Part shown: one piece after another, positions 16,722 through 26,300 of the stretch
Position numbering within the stretch: position 1 is the stretch's first letter
How the letters are laid out: every line of letters starts with the position of its first letter
The notes under the pieces: model-generated
What the model was told of the DNA's origin: nothing
What the model saw: the letters and a program-made list of their open reading frames with translations, nothing else
Databases searched by the model: none
Source of the DNA: Sulfidibacter corallicola
Lineage (GTDB): Bacteria > Acidobacteriota > Holophagae > Acanthopleuribacterales > Acanthopleuribacteraceae
DNA: 64,000 nucleotides
NCBI RefSeq assembly: GCF_017498545.1
Contig: NZ_CP071793.1
Span: 5,171,001 to 5,235,000, forward strand
Reading direction: 5' to 3'
Position numbers and translations under genes: made by a program

Positions 16722-19700
16722 ATGACCGAACATTTTTCTACGCGGTCGCACAGCGAATCCAGCGGACATTCGGAAGAATCGCTGTTTCCCCCCAAGCGCG
16801 GGGCACGCGATCGGATGGGGCAGGACGACCTGTTGGTGGGTCGTAAACTGGGGCGTTACCGCATTCATCAACTGGTGGGACGCGGCGGATTGGGGTCCGT
16901 GTACAAGGCCTACGACGAGAAACTGCGTCGCCATGTGGCGTTGAAGGTGTTGGACAAGCTGGGTAAGGACGACTGGCATCTCCAGGTTCTGGAGGAGGCC
17001 CAGGCCCAGGCCAGGGTCGAACATCAACATATTTGTAAGGTGTTCGACGTCAGTCAACTGGATGACATGACCTGCATTTCCATGCAGTTCATCAACGGCC
17101 GCACCCTCATCGATGCCGCCCATACGATGAACATGGTGCAGAAGGTACGCGTGCTTCAGCAGGTCGCCGAAGCGGTCCATGCGGCCCATCGCCACGGGAT
17201 GGTTCACCGCGATTTGAAGCCCTCCAACATCATGGTCGAGGTGGATACGCGCGGCCAACTCAAGCCCTACGTGCTGGATTTCGGCCTGGCTCGGGATCTC
17301 AATCCCTACGGCGCTTCCAACGTCAAGAAAATCGCCGGATCACCGGCCTACATGTCGCCCGAGCAGGCCCAAGGCGAAGGCAGCCAGTTCAGCCGCCAGA
17401 GCGACGTCTACAGTCTCGGGGCCACCCTCTACCATTTGCTGTGCGGGGCGCCGCCCTTCAAGGCCGAGGGCAAGAACGACGTCATTTCCATGGTCATCAA
17501 CGATTCGCCGGTGCCGCCGCGACGCCGCAACGCCGACATTCCCGCCGATCTGGAAACCATCGTGCTCAAGTGTCTGGAGAAGGATCCCGACCGGCGCTAC
17601 GATTCCGCACTCGGTTTCGCTGGAGATCTGCAGCGCTTTCTGGTGGGTGATCCGATCATGGCTCGGCCGCCGTCGCTGTCCTATTACCTCAAGAAAAAAC
17701 TGATCAAGCACCACACGGTGGTCGGTGTGGCCAGCGTGGCGATTTTTCTGTTCCTCTTGATGGGTGGGCTCAGTCTGCGCGCCCACTTCAAGAACAAGGA
17801 ACGGGCCCGCCTGATGCAGCGCTTCGTCGCCCAAGTGGAGGGCATGGAGTGGTTTCTGCGCGTGGCGCACATGCTGCCGCGCCACGATATGCGGCCCCAG
17901 GAAGAACGGGTGCGCGAAATGATCGGAACCATTCGCAACGACATGGATGCGGTCGGCTCCTGGGGTGCCGGTCCCGGTCACTACGCTATCGGGCGCGGCT
18001 ACCTGCTGCTGGAAGATTACGACCTCGCGCGCGAACACCTGGAAAAGGCCATCAGCTTCGAATTCGATCCGCCCGAGGTGTATCGCGCCCTGGGAGAGGC
18101 CTTGGGCGCGCTCTACGACCAGGCTTTGCGCAACATTCCCCTGATGGAGGATCGCGCCTTGCGCGAAGCCTACCGACGCGACATTCAAACCCATCTGCGC
18201 GACCCGGCGCTGGACGCCTTCAAGCGTTCCAGCGGGAGTTGGCTGGGCGGCCCGGATTACCTCGAGGGATTGATGGCCTACTTCGAGGAGCGCTACGAGG
18301 ATGCGCTGCAGAAAACCAAGAAGGCGCATGCCGAAGCACCCTGGTTCTACGAAGCCAAACTTCTGGAAGCGAAAATATTTACCGCACTGGCCGAGCTCAA
18401 CCAGACCAAGGGCAACTACGTCCACGCGCGCCAGAGTACCGAGCTGGCCGGCAAGGCGATTCGCGAGGTCATGGCGATCGCCGAGAGCGACCTCAGCGTC
18501 TACCTCATGGAAATGGACCGGCTACGCAACCTTTTCCAGCTCGAGAGCCGTGGTGGCGGCGACTCGGAGGCGATCTACAAACAGTTCAACGAGGTGGCGC
18601 TCCAAGCCCGCGCGGTGCGGCCCGAACACGCCGGACTTTGGGCCAAGCAAGGGGAAATGGCCTATTACTGGGGCCTTTACCAGTGGTACTACATGGGCCG
18701 GAACCCGCTGCCGGCGGTGCAATCGATCAAACACCAGTTGGTGCCCGTGCTCGAAGTGCAAATGGCGCATCCACCCCTGTTCGAAGCCGTCAGCCTTCTC
18801 TTCTTTCTGCAGGCCAGTTACGAGGTGGAGCGCGGCCTGAATCCCACCGAATCGTTCGAACAGGCGCTGGCCGCCCGAACGCGGCTCCTGGAATTGAAGC
18901 CCAACGACATTCCTTCCCACAACGCCATCGGATTGATCTACTGGAACCGGGCCGAGTACCTGTCGCGCATCGGCAAGGATCCCAGCGAGGACCTGGCTCA
19001 GGCCAGTTACCATTTCCACATGTTGCTCAGCTACGACGAGCGCTTCGTGTCGGCCTACAACAGCCTGGGCCTGGTCCACTGGACCCAGGCCGAATACGCC
19101 AAATCCAAAGGGCTCCAGCCGCTGGAGGAATTCGACAAGGCGATCGCCTTCTTCGCCAAGGCCATCGAAATCAACAAAATGGAATACGCCTACACCAACC
19201 TCGCCGCCACCGCCAACGCCAAGGCCGAGTACATGCGTCAGCAGGGTCTGGATCCGACCAGCGTGTTGGAGACCGTGCGTACCTACGTCACGGATGCCTT
19301 GCAGATCAACGAGGACGATCCCGATCTGCATACGGAGGACGGCAACGCCTGGCTGGTGGCCGCACGCTACGCGATCGACCGCGAGGTGAGCCCCAAAAAC
19401 GCCTTCGAGCGAGCGATCAAGGCCTACGAGCGTGCCTTGGGCCTCAGCGAAGGGTGGTTCGGCATTCACGTGTCGATCGCCGAGCTGAACCAGATCCACG
19501 CCGAATGGCTGTTCGAGCGCGGCGATGTGGGCCTGGCCCGGTCCCAATTGGACAAGGGGCTGGTGCAGGTGGATCAGGCCCTGGAACTGAATCCACGGGC
19601 GGCCAGGGCAAAAGGGATCAAGGCCCAGTTGCTACTGTTGCGGGCGCACATGGCCAAGGACGAGGCGCTTCGTCGGCAGTACGCGGCACAGGCGGTCTTG

Positions 19701-19787
19701 TTGTTCGAGTCCGTGTTTGCCGTCATGAGTTCGGAGCAGGCCCAGTTCGCCAAGGACTACGAGGAAGCCAAACGACTGGTCCAATAG
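16722..19787 (+). CDS. Transmembrane Ser/Thr protein kinase with TPR-rich C-terminal half
   Basis: 1021 residues. The kinase domain (about 45-310) is complete: glycine loop VGRGGLGSVYKA, Lys75 in VALKVL, catalytic Asp164 in HRDLKPSNI, DFG at 186-188 and APE-like SPAYMSPEQA. A single membrane helix lies at about 332-353. The remaining 660 residues are helical, TPR-like repeats (LEKAISFEFDPPEVYRALGE, AYNSLGLVHWTQAEYAK, AIKAYERALGLSE) and would lie outside the inner membrane. This PknB-like layout is common in Acidobacteriota and Myxococcota; the TPR part probably binds proteins. Substrates are unknown. It converges on the small gene at 19757-20047. Confidence 0.93.
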   Translation: MTEHFSTRSHSESSGHSEESLFPPKRGARDRMGQDDLLVGRKLGRYRIHQLVGRGGLGSVYKAYDEKLRRHVALKVLDKLGKDDWHLQVLEEAQAQARVEHQHICKVFDVSQLDDMTCISMQFINGRTLIDAAHTMNMVQKVRVLQQVAEAVHAAHRHGMVHRDLKPSNIMVEVDTRGQLKPYVLDFGLARDLNPYGASNVKKIAGSPAYMSPEQAQGEGSQFSRQSDVYSLGATLYHLLCGAPPFKAEGKNDVISMVINDSPVPPRRRNADIPADLETIVLKCLEKDPDRRYDSALGFAGDLQRFLVGDPIMARPPSLSYYLKKKLIKHHTVVGVASVAIFLFLLMGGLSLRAHFKNKERARLMQRFVAQVEGMEWFLRVAHMLPRHDMRPQEERVREMIGTIRNDMDAVGSWGAGPGHYAIGRGYLLLEDYDLAREHLEKAISFEFDPPEVYRALGEALGALYDQALRNIPLMEDRALREAYRRDIQTHLRDPALDAFKRSSGSWLGGPDYLEGLMAYFEERYEDALQKTKKAHAEAPWFYEAKLLEAKIFTALAELNQTKGNYVHARQSTELAGKAIREVMAIAESDLSVYLMEMDRLRNLFQLESRGGGDSEAIYKQFNEVALQARAVRPEHAGLWAKQGEMAYYWGLYQWYYMGRNPLPAVQSIKHQLVPVLEVQMAHPPLFEAVSLLFFLQASYEVERGLNPTESFEQALAARTRLLELKPNDIPSHNAIGLIYWNRAEYLSRIGKDPSEDLAQASYHFHMLLSYDERFVSAYNSLGLVHWTQAEYAKSKGLQPLEEFDKAIAFFAKAIEINKMEYAYTNLAATANAKAEYMRQQGLDPTSVLETVRTYVTDALQINEDDPDLHTEDGNAWLVAARYAIDREVSPKNAFERAIKAYERALGLSEGWFGIHVSIAELNQIHAEWLFERGDVGLARSQLDKGLVQVDQALELNPRAARAKGIKAQLLLLRAHMAKDEALRRQYAAQAVLLFESVFAVMSSEQAQFAKDYEEAKRLVQ

Positions 19788-20047
19788 TGGATCGCTCGAA
19801 TTTGGCCTCGAGGGTTTGGAGATGATCGACGGCACCCTCGATCATCTCCAAACCCTCGAGCTGCGGACACAAAAAAAGGGTCGAACCCTCGACCCTTGTG
19901 CTTTGCTTTGCGCGTCGAAACCTCCTTCTTCTTGTTGGGAATCACGCGTGTCACCGGATTCACTCCGTCCCAGTCGCGCCTTCCCATCAGGCTTCGCAGC
20001 TCCTTGGCCCTCGAGGTCTTCCCCGAGGCGTTCTTCTTCTTGCTCAT
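19757..20047 (-). CDS. Small basic protein, candidate ArfA/BrfA-like ribosome-rescue factor expressed from a non-stop mRNA
   Basis: From ATG 20047 (GGAGG eight bases upstream) the frame encodes a Lys/Arg-rich protein. The nominal frame is 96 residues, but a textbook intrinsic terminator (19871-19897) sits after about codon 57, well before the stop at 19757, so the mRNA should end without a stop codon. The real product is then about 57-59 residues. Its C-terminal part, NKKKEVSTRKAKHKGRG, resembles the ArfA segment NKKGKGSYMRKGKHGNRG as I recall it. ArfA and BrfA are known to be made from such non-stop mRNAs, so they rise only when tmRNA rescue fails. The readthrough part also crosses a 23-bp inverted repeat, another sign it is not coding. 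Homology is unproven; a plain small basic protein is the alternative. Confidence 0.55.
   Translation of the reverse strand: MSKKKNASGKTSRAKELRSLMGRRDWDGVNPVTRVIPNKKKEVSTRKAKHKGRGFDPFFVSAARGFGDDRGCRRSSPNPRGQIRAIHYWTSRLASS
19807..19860 (+). terminator. Perfect 23-bp inverted repeat after the kinase gene
   Basis: Arms 19807-19829 and 19838-19860 are exact reverse complements around an 8-base loop. It lies 20 bases beyond the kinase stop, between convergent genes. It is much longer than usual terminator stems and has no U-tract on the plus strand. Confidence 0.65.
19871..19897 (-). terminator. Intrinsic terminator inside the small basic ORF
   Basis: On the minus strand AAGGGTCGA-GGGT-TCGACCCTT is followed by uninterrupted T to a total of seven. 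The stem is 9 bp and perfect. It falls in the open frame of the 19757-20047 gene, before any stop codon. Confidence 0.88.
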
Positions 20048-20096
20048 GGCAGATGCCTCCATTGGTCGTTTCGGTACCCGTTGAGATACCAGCTTC

Positions 20097-20121
20097 AATA
20101 TATATAGTAGAACAGAGTCAA
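20097..20121 (-). promoter_or_regulatory. Probable promoter of the small basic gene
   Basis: The minus strand has TTGACT (20121-20116) followed by an AT-rich TATATATATT tract (20106-20097), 50 bases before the start codon. Spacing of the best hexamers is only 13, so the precise -10 is uncertain. It is the most AT-rich patch nearby. Confidence 0.35.
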
Positions 20122-20161
20122 AAAGCCAGCTTTTTGATGAGTTCTGCCGCAGAAGCATGTT

Positions 20162-20199
20162 GGGCCCGTGCGTTGATGAAGCTTTTCAAGCGCGGGCCC
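20162..20199. other. Imperfect hairpin between the small basic gene and pfaC
   Basis: GGGCCCG...CGGGCCC arms extended by a mostly paired GC/TTGA segment around an AAGCTT-containing loop. No U-tract. It may be a weak terminator of the long pfa transcript, 130 bases past the pfaC stop. Nothing else is seen between 20127 and 20328. Confidence 0.35.
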
Positions 20200-20328
20200 G
20201 AAGGCCCTACACTGGGCGCACCGAGCCCATCACGGGTATTCGGAAATCGTTGAACTTGTCGCTTTAGCTATTGTGCACAACTAAAAATGGATTTTATTTC
20301 GGGCTTTCGCTTCTCTCGAAACGCCTGC

Positions 20329-23300
20329 TCACTTGCCGGAGAAGTACCGGTACAGCTCCGTCAGCCAGGCGGCGTTGGGGCTTTTGCCGAAATCCGCGGA
20401 GCCGTTATTGACCGCTTCGATCAACGCGGTTGTCTCGGCGCAGGGCTCCCTCAGATCGTTCAAGGCCACCCACTGGGCCGCAACCGGTTCGGCCAATCCC
20501 GTGCGGTCGCGCAAGGCCGCGACGCGTTTGGCGAACTCCGGGCGCGGCGGGTTGGGTTGTTCGCTGTCCGACGATGGGCCGGTCGCGTTCAGGGCCTCGA
20601 CCACGAAGTCGCGCCGTTCCTTGAGTGACAGCGGTTTCAGGGTTTCCGGCATGATCGGCCGGCCGAGGTAGATGTCCTGCACGGCGTAGTCCAACGGGAG
20701 CTCCAAACGCTCGGCCGACGGCTCCACCGGCAAACCGCCGGCGAACCACACGGGCACGATCGGCAGGCCGTGGTTGACGGCCAAATCGGTGAAGGCCGCA
20801 CTGACGCGACTCACCGGTTGCCGGCAACTCAAGCTGCGGGTGCCCTCGACGTGGGCCATCATGTTCTTGGGCGTGTGCTTCATCTCCTCGAGCCAGCGCT
20901 GCAGGATCTCCGGCAAGGCGGCCGGATCTTCGCGCTCGAAGAAGACCATGGTTCCGGGATCCTCTCCGCCCGGGTAACTCATGTGGAACTGGCGCAGGCG
21001 GCCGATCCAGGTGTCGAGGTGCTGGGCCTTGGACAGGGTTCCGGTCGCCAGACGGGTCAGGCCGGAAATGACGAGAGTGAACACGACCGATTCGACCCCG
21101 ACCTGGTGATTCGCCAGGTAAATAGCCGGTTTACCAATGACTTGAGAGAACTGCTGGGGATCTTCGACGACCAGGTCGCCCAGGAAGGAGCGAACCAGGG
21201 AGAAGTAGAGGTCCTCGACCGCCCAGGCCGATAGCCCCGAGTAGTTGCGCCAGAAATCGCGAATCGGGATGGTGTCCTGAAAGGCCGGGCCCGCGTCGCG
21301 AACCACCAGGGTGCCACCCTCGTCGGCGCGTTCGTAACGCCACCGGTTCAACGGCCGTTCCGCCAGCCAGGCCAGGGAACGGCTTTCGTCCAGACGCACG
21401 CGGGACGGGTGTACTCCCGTTTTGGCGGCGATGTGCTCCTGCACCACGATGTGACCGGCCTGCTCTTCGACCGATCCGGCTTGGTCGTAAATGCGTGCCA
21501 CGGTGCCTGGCAGCCAATCGCTGGCACGCACGACGGCGGGATCGAGCCGCGTTTCCTCGCCACCCACCTCGCTCAGGGATACGCCCGTTTCACCGGCGCG
21601 GTCGCGCAGAAACGCACGGCGCATCAAGGGCGCCGCATGGCCGATCGGGCCCTTCGGCAACAGGACCTCCACCAGGGTCAAGGTGCACCAGGCCTTTCCG
21701 TCCGCGGTAAAGCGCGCTTCGAACTGCGGGAACCGTTTCTCGCCGTCGAATCCCGCGAACAGGACCTCGCAGCGCACTGCGCCGGTCGGGGCCGGCCCGT
21801 GGAAACGGGCCTGCGGAATGCGATAGGGGTATGCGATCCAATCGTCTTCGATGTCCGAGGACCAGGTGTAGAGCTGGTCGTGCGGCATCATGTGGGTCAC
21901 TCCGTCCAGTAGCAGGGGATGCAGCACGCCGACGGGCACGGTGCCGCGCGAGGCGTCCAAGGTGGCCACCGCGCCGCGGTCGTCCTGGAACAGGTCGCTC
22001 ATGATTTGAAAGCCGGGCCCGTGGAACAGGACGCCGGAAGCGTAGGGATCGGCGGGTCTGGCGTCGTCGGCCAGGACCAAGGGCTTCACCGCGGGCGCGT
22101 CCTCGTATGTACCCACCTGCAGGCTTGCACTCATCACTTTTTCGAAACGGGAAAGGGCCGGGTTGGCCGCTTCGCGCCAGGTTTGCAGTTCTGCCGCGAA
22201 TTGGTTCTCTCCGTCCGGTTTGACCGAAACGCGAATCGTGGTCGAACCTTCGATGGTCAGCCAGCGATGGACCTGGAGCCCCTCGATGGCGACAACTGGT
22301 TGACCGGCCCGCTCCGCCACCGCCTGAGCCAGGTAGTCGGCCATGGACATCAACGGCACGGCCGGAAGGGTCCAGGTCGGGCGATGGTCCATCAGCCAGG
22401 TATCCACCTTCGGATCGAGCTGGAATTCCGCAATCGTTTCACCGGTGTCCCGTGCCGCGCTTTCCTTGCCCTTCTTCGCTTCGGGCGGGTTGTCGCTCGG
22501 TACGATGCGCATTCCCATTTTTTGGACGCCGTAAATCGCGCGTCCATCACACCACAACCAACCGTCACAGATCGCGTAGGGGTGACCATCCGCGTCGTGG
22601 CCGATTTCGGTGATCTCGATGTCGCTGGTGATCAGGCGGTTGCGGGGAACGACCTGGCCGCGATAACGCCACACCATGTCGTGACCGAGTGCCAGCGGCT
22701 CGAAACGCGCGCATTCGATGCCGGCACCCATGCCTTTTTCGATCATGTAGAACTGCAGCAGTTGGATCAGGGCTTCGAGGCCAAGGGAGCCGGGCTGTAC
22801 CGGATCCTGGAAGAAATGGGCCTTGAAGAACCACTCGGCGGGATCCACATCCTTTTCGCCGCGAAGTTTGCCAAGGCCGGCGGAGCCACCTTCCGGCCAA
22901 TAGCCGGTCACGCGGTCCAACATCAACAGCATCGGTTGAGGCAGGCGCGGAGCGCCGCTGCAGTAGACCGCGGGCCGTTCGGTCAGATCCACCTGAAACT
23001 CGCTCGGCTCGGCAATCGCCTCGGCGCGTGTCTTGGTCTCCGGCAGGCCGACCTGATTGGCCAGGGCTTCTTTCGGGAAGAACCCGAACACCGTTTTCAA
23101 ATCGTAGATCGGTCGTTCGTCCTGGGTGCAAGTGACGTCGAAAGAGACGATGATCATGTCACCGGCTTTGGAAATATTGGTCAGCTTGCTGTGGGTCACC
23201 AAGGGACCGCCGCCTGGCAGCAGTTCTTCGTGAAGATGTCCGTCGCCGTCCAGGTTACGGAAGAACAGGTCGTCATCGCTGGTCAGGGCACTGCCGATGT

Positions 23301-26300
23301 AGGAGGCCAGCCAGCCGCAGGGCTGCAGGGCGGCTTCCAGCAGGACCGCGAAAGGCATGGTGGGCCAGCCGTTTTCGCTGAAATACCATTCCGATTCGGG
23401 GATGTCGTATTCGACCGTGACCGAGGAGCCGTTTTCCATGCCGCCCATCTTGCCGGTCACCTCGGTGATCCGCGACATGAAGTGGTACGGCGGTCCCGGC
23501 AGGCGCGGTACCTTGCCGTTGTCGAAGCGGGCGTACATGGGCCCGAACGCGTTCGAGGCCTTGTCCCAGGCGCAGGCCAACAGGCTGCGGTAATCGAAGC
23601 TGAACCCGTCGACCTCGGCGACCGGTTTCGGTTCGCGGTAGCTTTCGACCAGGTCCGTCCGAGTGGTCAACGGCCAATCGGGAACCAGTCGCAAGCCACA
23701 ACGACGGGCGTGGAACGCTTTCAGGCCGTCGCAGGTACACAACAGATCGGCGTAGATCGTGGGGAAGGGTCCGTCGTGAATCTCTTCCACGAAGAGCTCG
23801 TAGGTCAACTCCTGGCTTTCCGGGGTGACCTGCCCGCGACAGCGCATTTCGATGGTCTCGCCCTCGACCGGCTCGAAGCGCCAGCCGTCCTTGTCCAGCG
23901 TGTACCCCAGCGAGGCCATGTAGAAGGCCATCGCCTGCAGGCAGCCTTCGAACATCAGGGTTCCCGGCATGCAGGGATCGTTTTTGAAGTGGCCGTCGAA
24001 GAACCACAGATCGGGTTTGATCTGTTGACGGGCGCGCAGGTAGCCGCGACGCCAGGGCCCGCCGTCGTAGGAAAGCTCGGTGATCTGGTCCAGGAACAGC
24101 ATGCGACCGCCCTGAATGGCGGGCGTGCGGTTGTGGGTTTGGGCCAGCTCGAAGCCGGGGCCCATGCAGGCGAACAGGTTACCCTCGTCGGACCAGGCGC
24201 GAATCTGATCGGCAGTGAAGGCGTTGCGGTCCGGCGTGCAAACAGGTACGTCCAGCCGGGCTTCGGCGTCGTGCTCGCCTTCCTCCGGTGTCCAGAGAAT
24301 GCCGGCCGATTGATCCAGTTCCTGGTCGCTGAAGAATCCGGCTTGGCCATTGCGCACGCTCATGCGGAGATTGCCTTCGCTGTCGTGGCAGTCGTATTTG
24401 AAGAACATGAGCCGGGTATCGCCGTGTTTGGCGTGGCCGTAGAGGTGGATGTCGTAGCGCAGGGTCTCGCCGACCGCGGGCAGCGGGCCGTGGTAGGTCA
24501 GGTCGCAGCCCAACAGGCGATAGATGCGCTCGCTCTTGTTGTGGAAATCGATGCCGAGCCAGGAAATCAACAACAGGTCGGCCTGACCCGATTCAATGAA
24601 AACACCCGCCGGCATGCGGCCCGTGTGCAGGTACCAGCGATCGGCCGTGACGTCGGTCTCCGTCCAAATCGTGCCTTTACCCATGGATTTGGCGACGGCG
24701 TCGATGCCGGTGACGCGATCGGCGAGCAGCAACGGCGGTTCCGGCATGCGGACCTGACGGTGGTAGCCGTCCTGACCTTCGAATTCGGGACCGAAGATCG
24801 AGGAAATCTTGCCGCCGGCGAGGACTTCCAGATCCGCTCGGCTGAAAGAGGGGCCGGGTAGCAGCTCGGGCTTGTGCTTGTCGTACTTGGGGTTGGGATC
24901 CGCCAAAACGAAGCCTTCCGGAGCCTTGGAAGACGGGGCTGCGGCCGGTTTGGGTGCGGCCGTTTCGGGTGTGATCGGTGTAGAGGTGTTCGCATCGATC
25001 CTGTTTGCCGCGGGTGAAGGTGCTGGTGCCGTGGGAACCGGTCGCGTCGCAGCCTTTGGAGAGGTGTGTTCCACCTGGATCGGCTGCGGTGCCGCTGGAG
25101 GTGTCGATGGGGAAAGAGATGTCGGCGCGACCGAAGACAGCGGAGGCGCGCTCGACGCTTGTTCGGCGGGTTCGCCGACCTGATGGTAGGAAGGCGCCGG
25201 ATCCACGGCTTCGTTTACCGGAGCCGGGATCGGCATGCCGGACTGCATCTGCAGAAGCGCGTCCATGCTCGTACGCCGCATTTCCAGGAAGCGACGGTGG
25301 GCTTGGGTTTGGCTGGCGACGAACTGTTGATGGATGCGCGTCAGATCCGAATGCCACTTGCGATAGACCCCTTCCACATCGCGCGAGGGCTGGGTCTCTT
25401 CCGGGAAGGCGGTGGGTTGGGTTACCGGCACTTGCGGGTACTGTCCGAGCGTCGCGGTGGGAACGTTCGGTTCGGGTCGAACGGACTCGGCGCTGATGAA
25501 GGTGGCCGTCGCTGGAGCTGGCGCAACCGGAGATTCCGGGACACGAAGCGGCTCGGGAGGCGCAGCCTGCCGAGAAGCGGTGTTTTCGGAATCTTGAATG
25601 ACTGGCGGAAGCCAAGGGGCGGGCTGCATCTGTTGGGTGCCGGTGGATTGCGACATGGGTTGTTGCTCCAATTTGGGAAGTTCGATTCGTGAGGGATGGG
25701 CGGCCAGGGTCACGGTGGGACCTTGGACGGGTTGCGGGGCCGTCAATTCGGTTGGCGGCATCGGCGGTCCGGCCGCACCGACGATCAACGCGGCGCTTGC
25801 GGAACCCAGGGCCTGCTGGGCGACGCGGACCCGGCGAGTGTCGCCGTCCCAGCGAACGGCCGGTTCTCCCGCACGTGGGCGAAGGCCGAAGGCGGTCGAA
25901 AGGACTGCGCCCGCGACGTTCAGCAGCCCGGCGGCCGCGTGGGTGTGGCCGAACGCGTCGGCGGCATCCATATCCGCGCCCAAATCGCGCGAACCCAGGG
26001 TCCATTCACCGTGCTCCGCCTGGGCGGGCAGGGTTGCCAGAATGCGATCCCCCGCCGTGCGTGCATCGTCGAGCCGTTTGAGAACCAGCATCACGGCGGC
26101 ATCGCCCGGGGGTCGCTTGTCGCCGACTTCAGCCAGGGCCGCGCGATGCACGGACTCGCAGCAAAGATCCACCGCGGCAATCACGGCGGCGTCCACTTCC
26201 CCGGTGCGCAGGGCACGCGCGCCGATCTCCAAGGCGCGCAAGCCGGAGAGTTCTTCGGCGGAAACCGTGAATCCCGGTCCGCCGAGGTCGAATTGACTGC

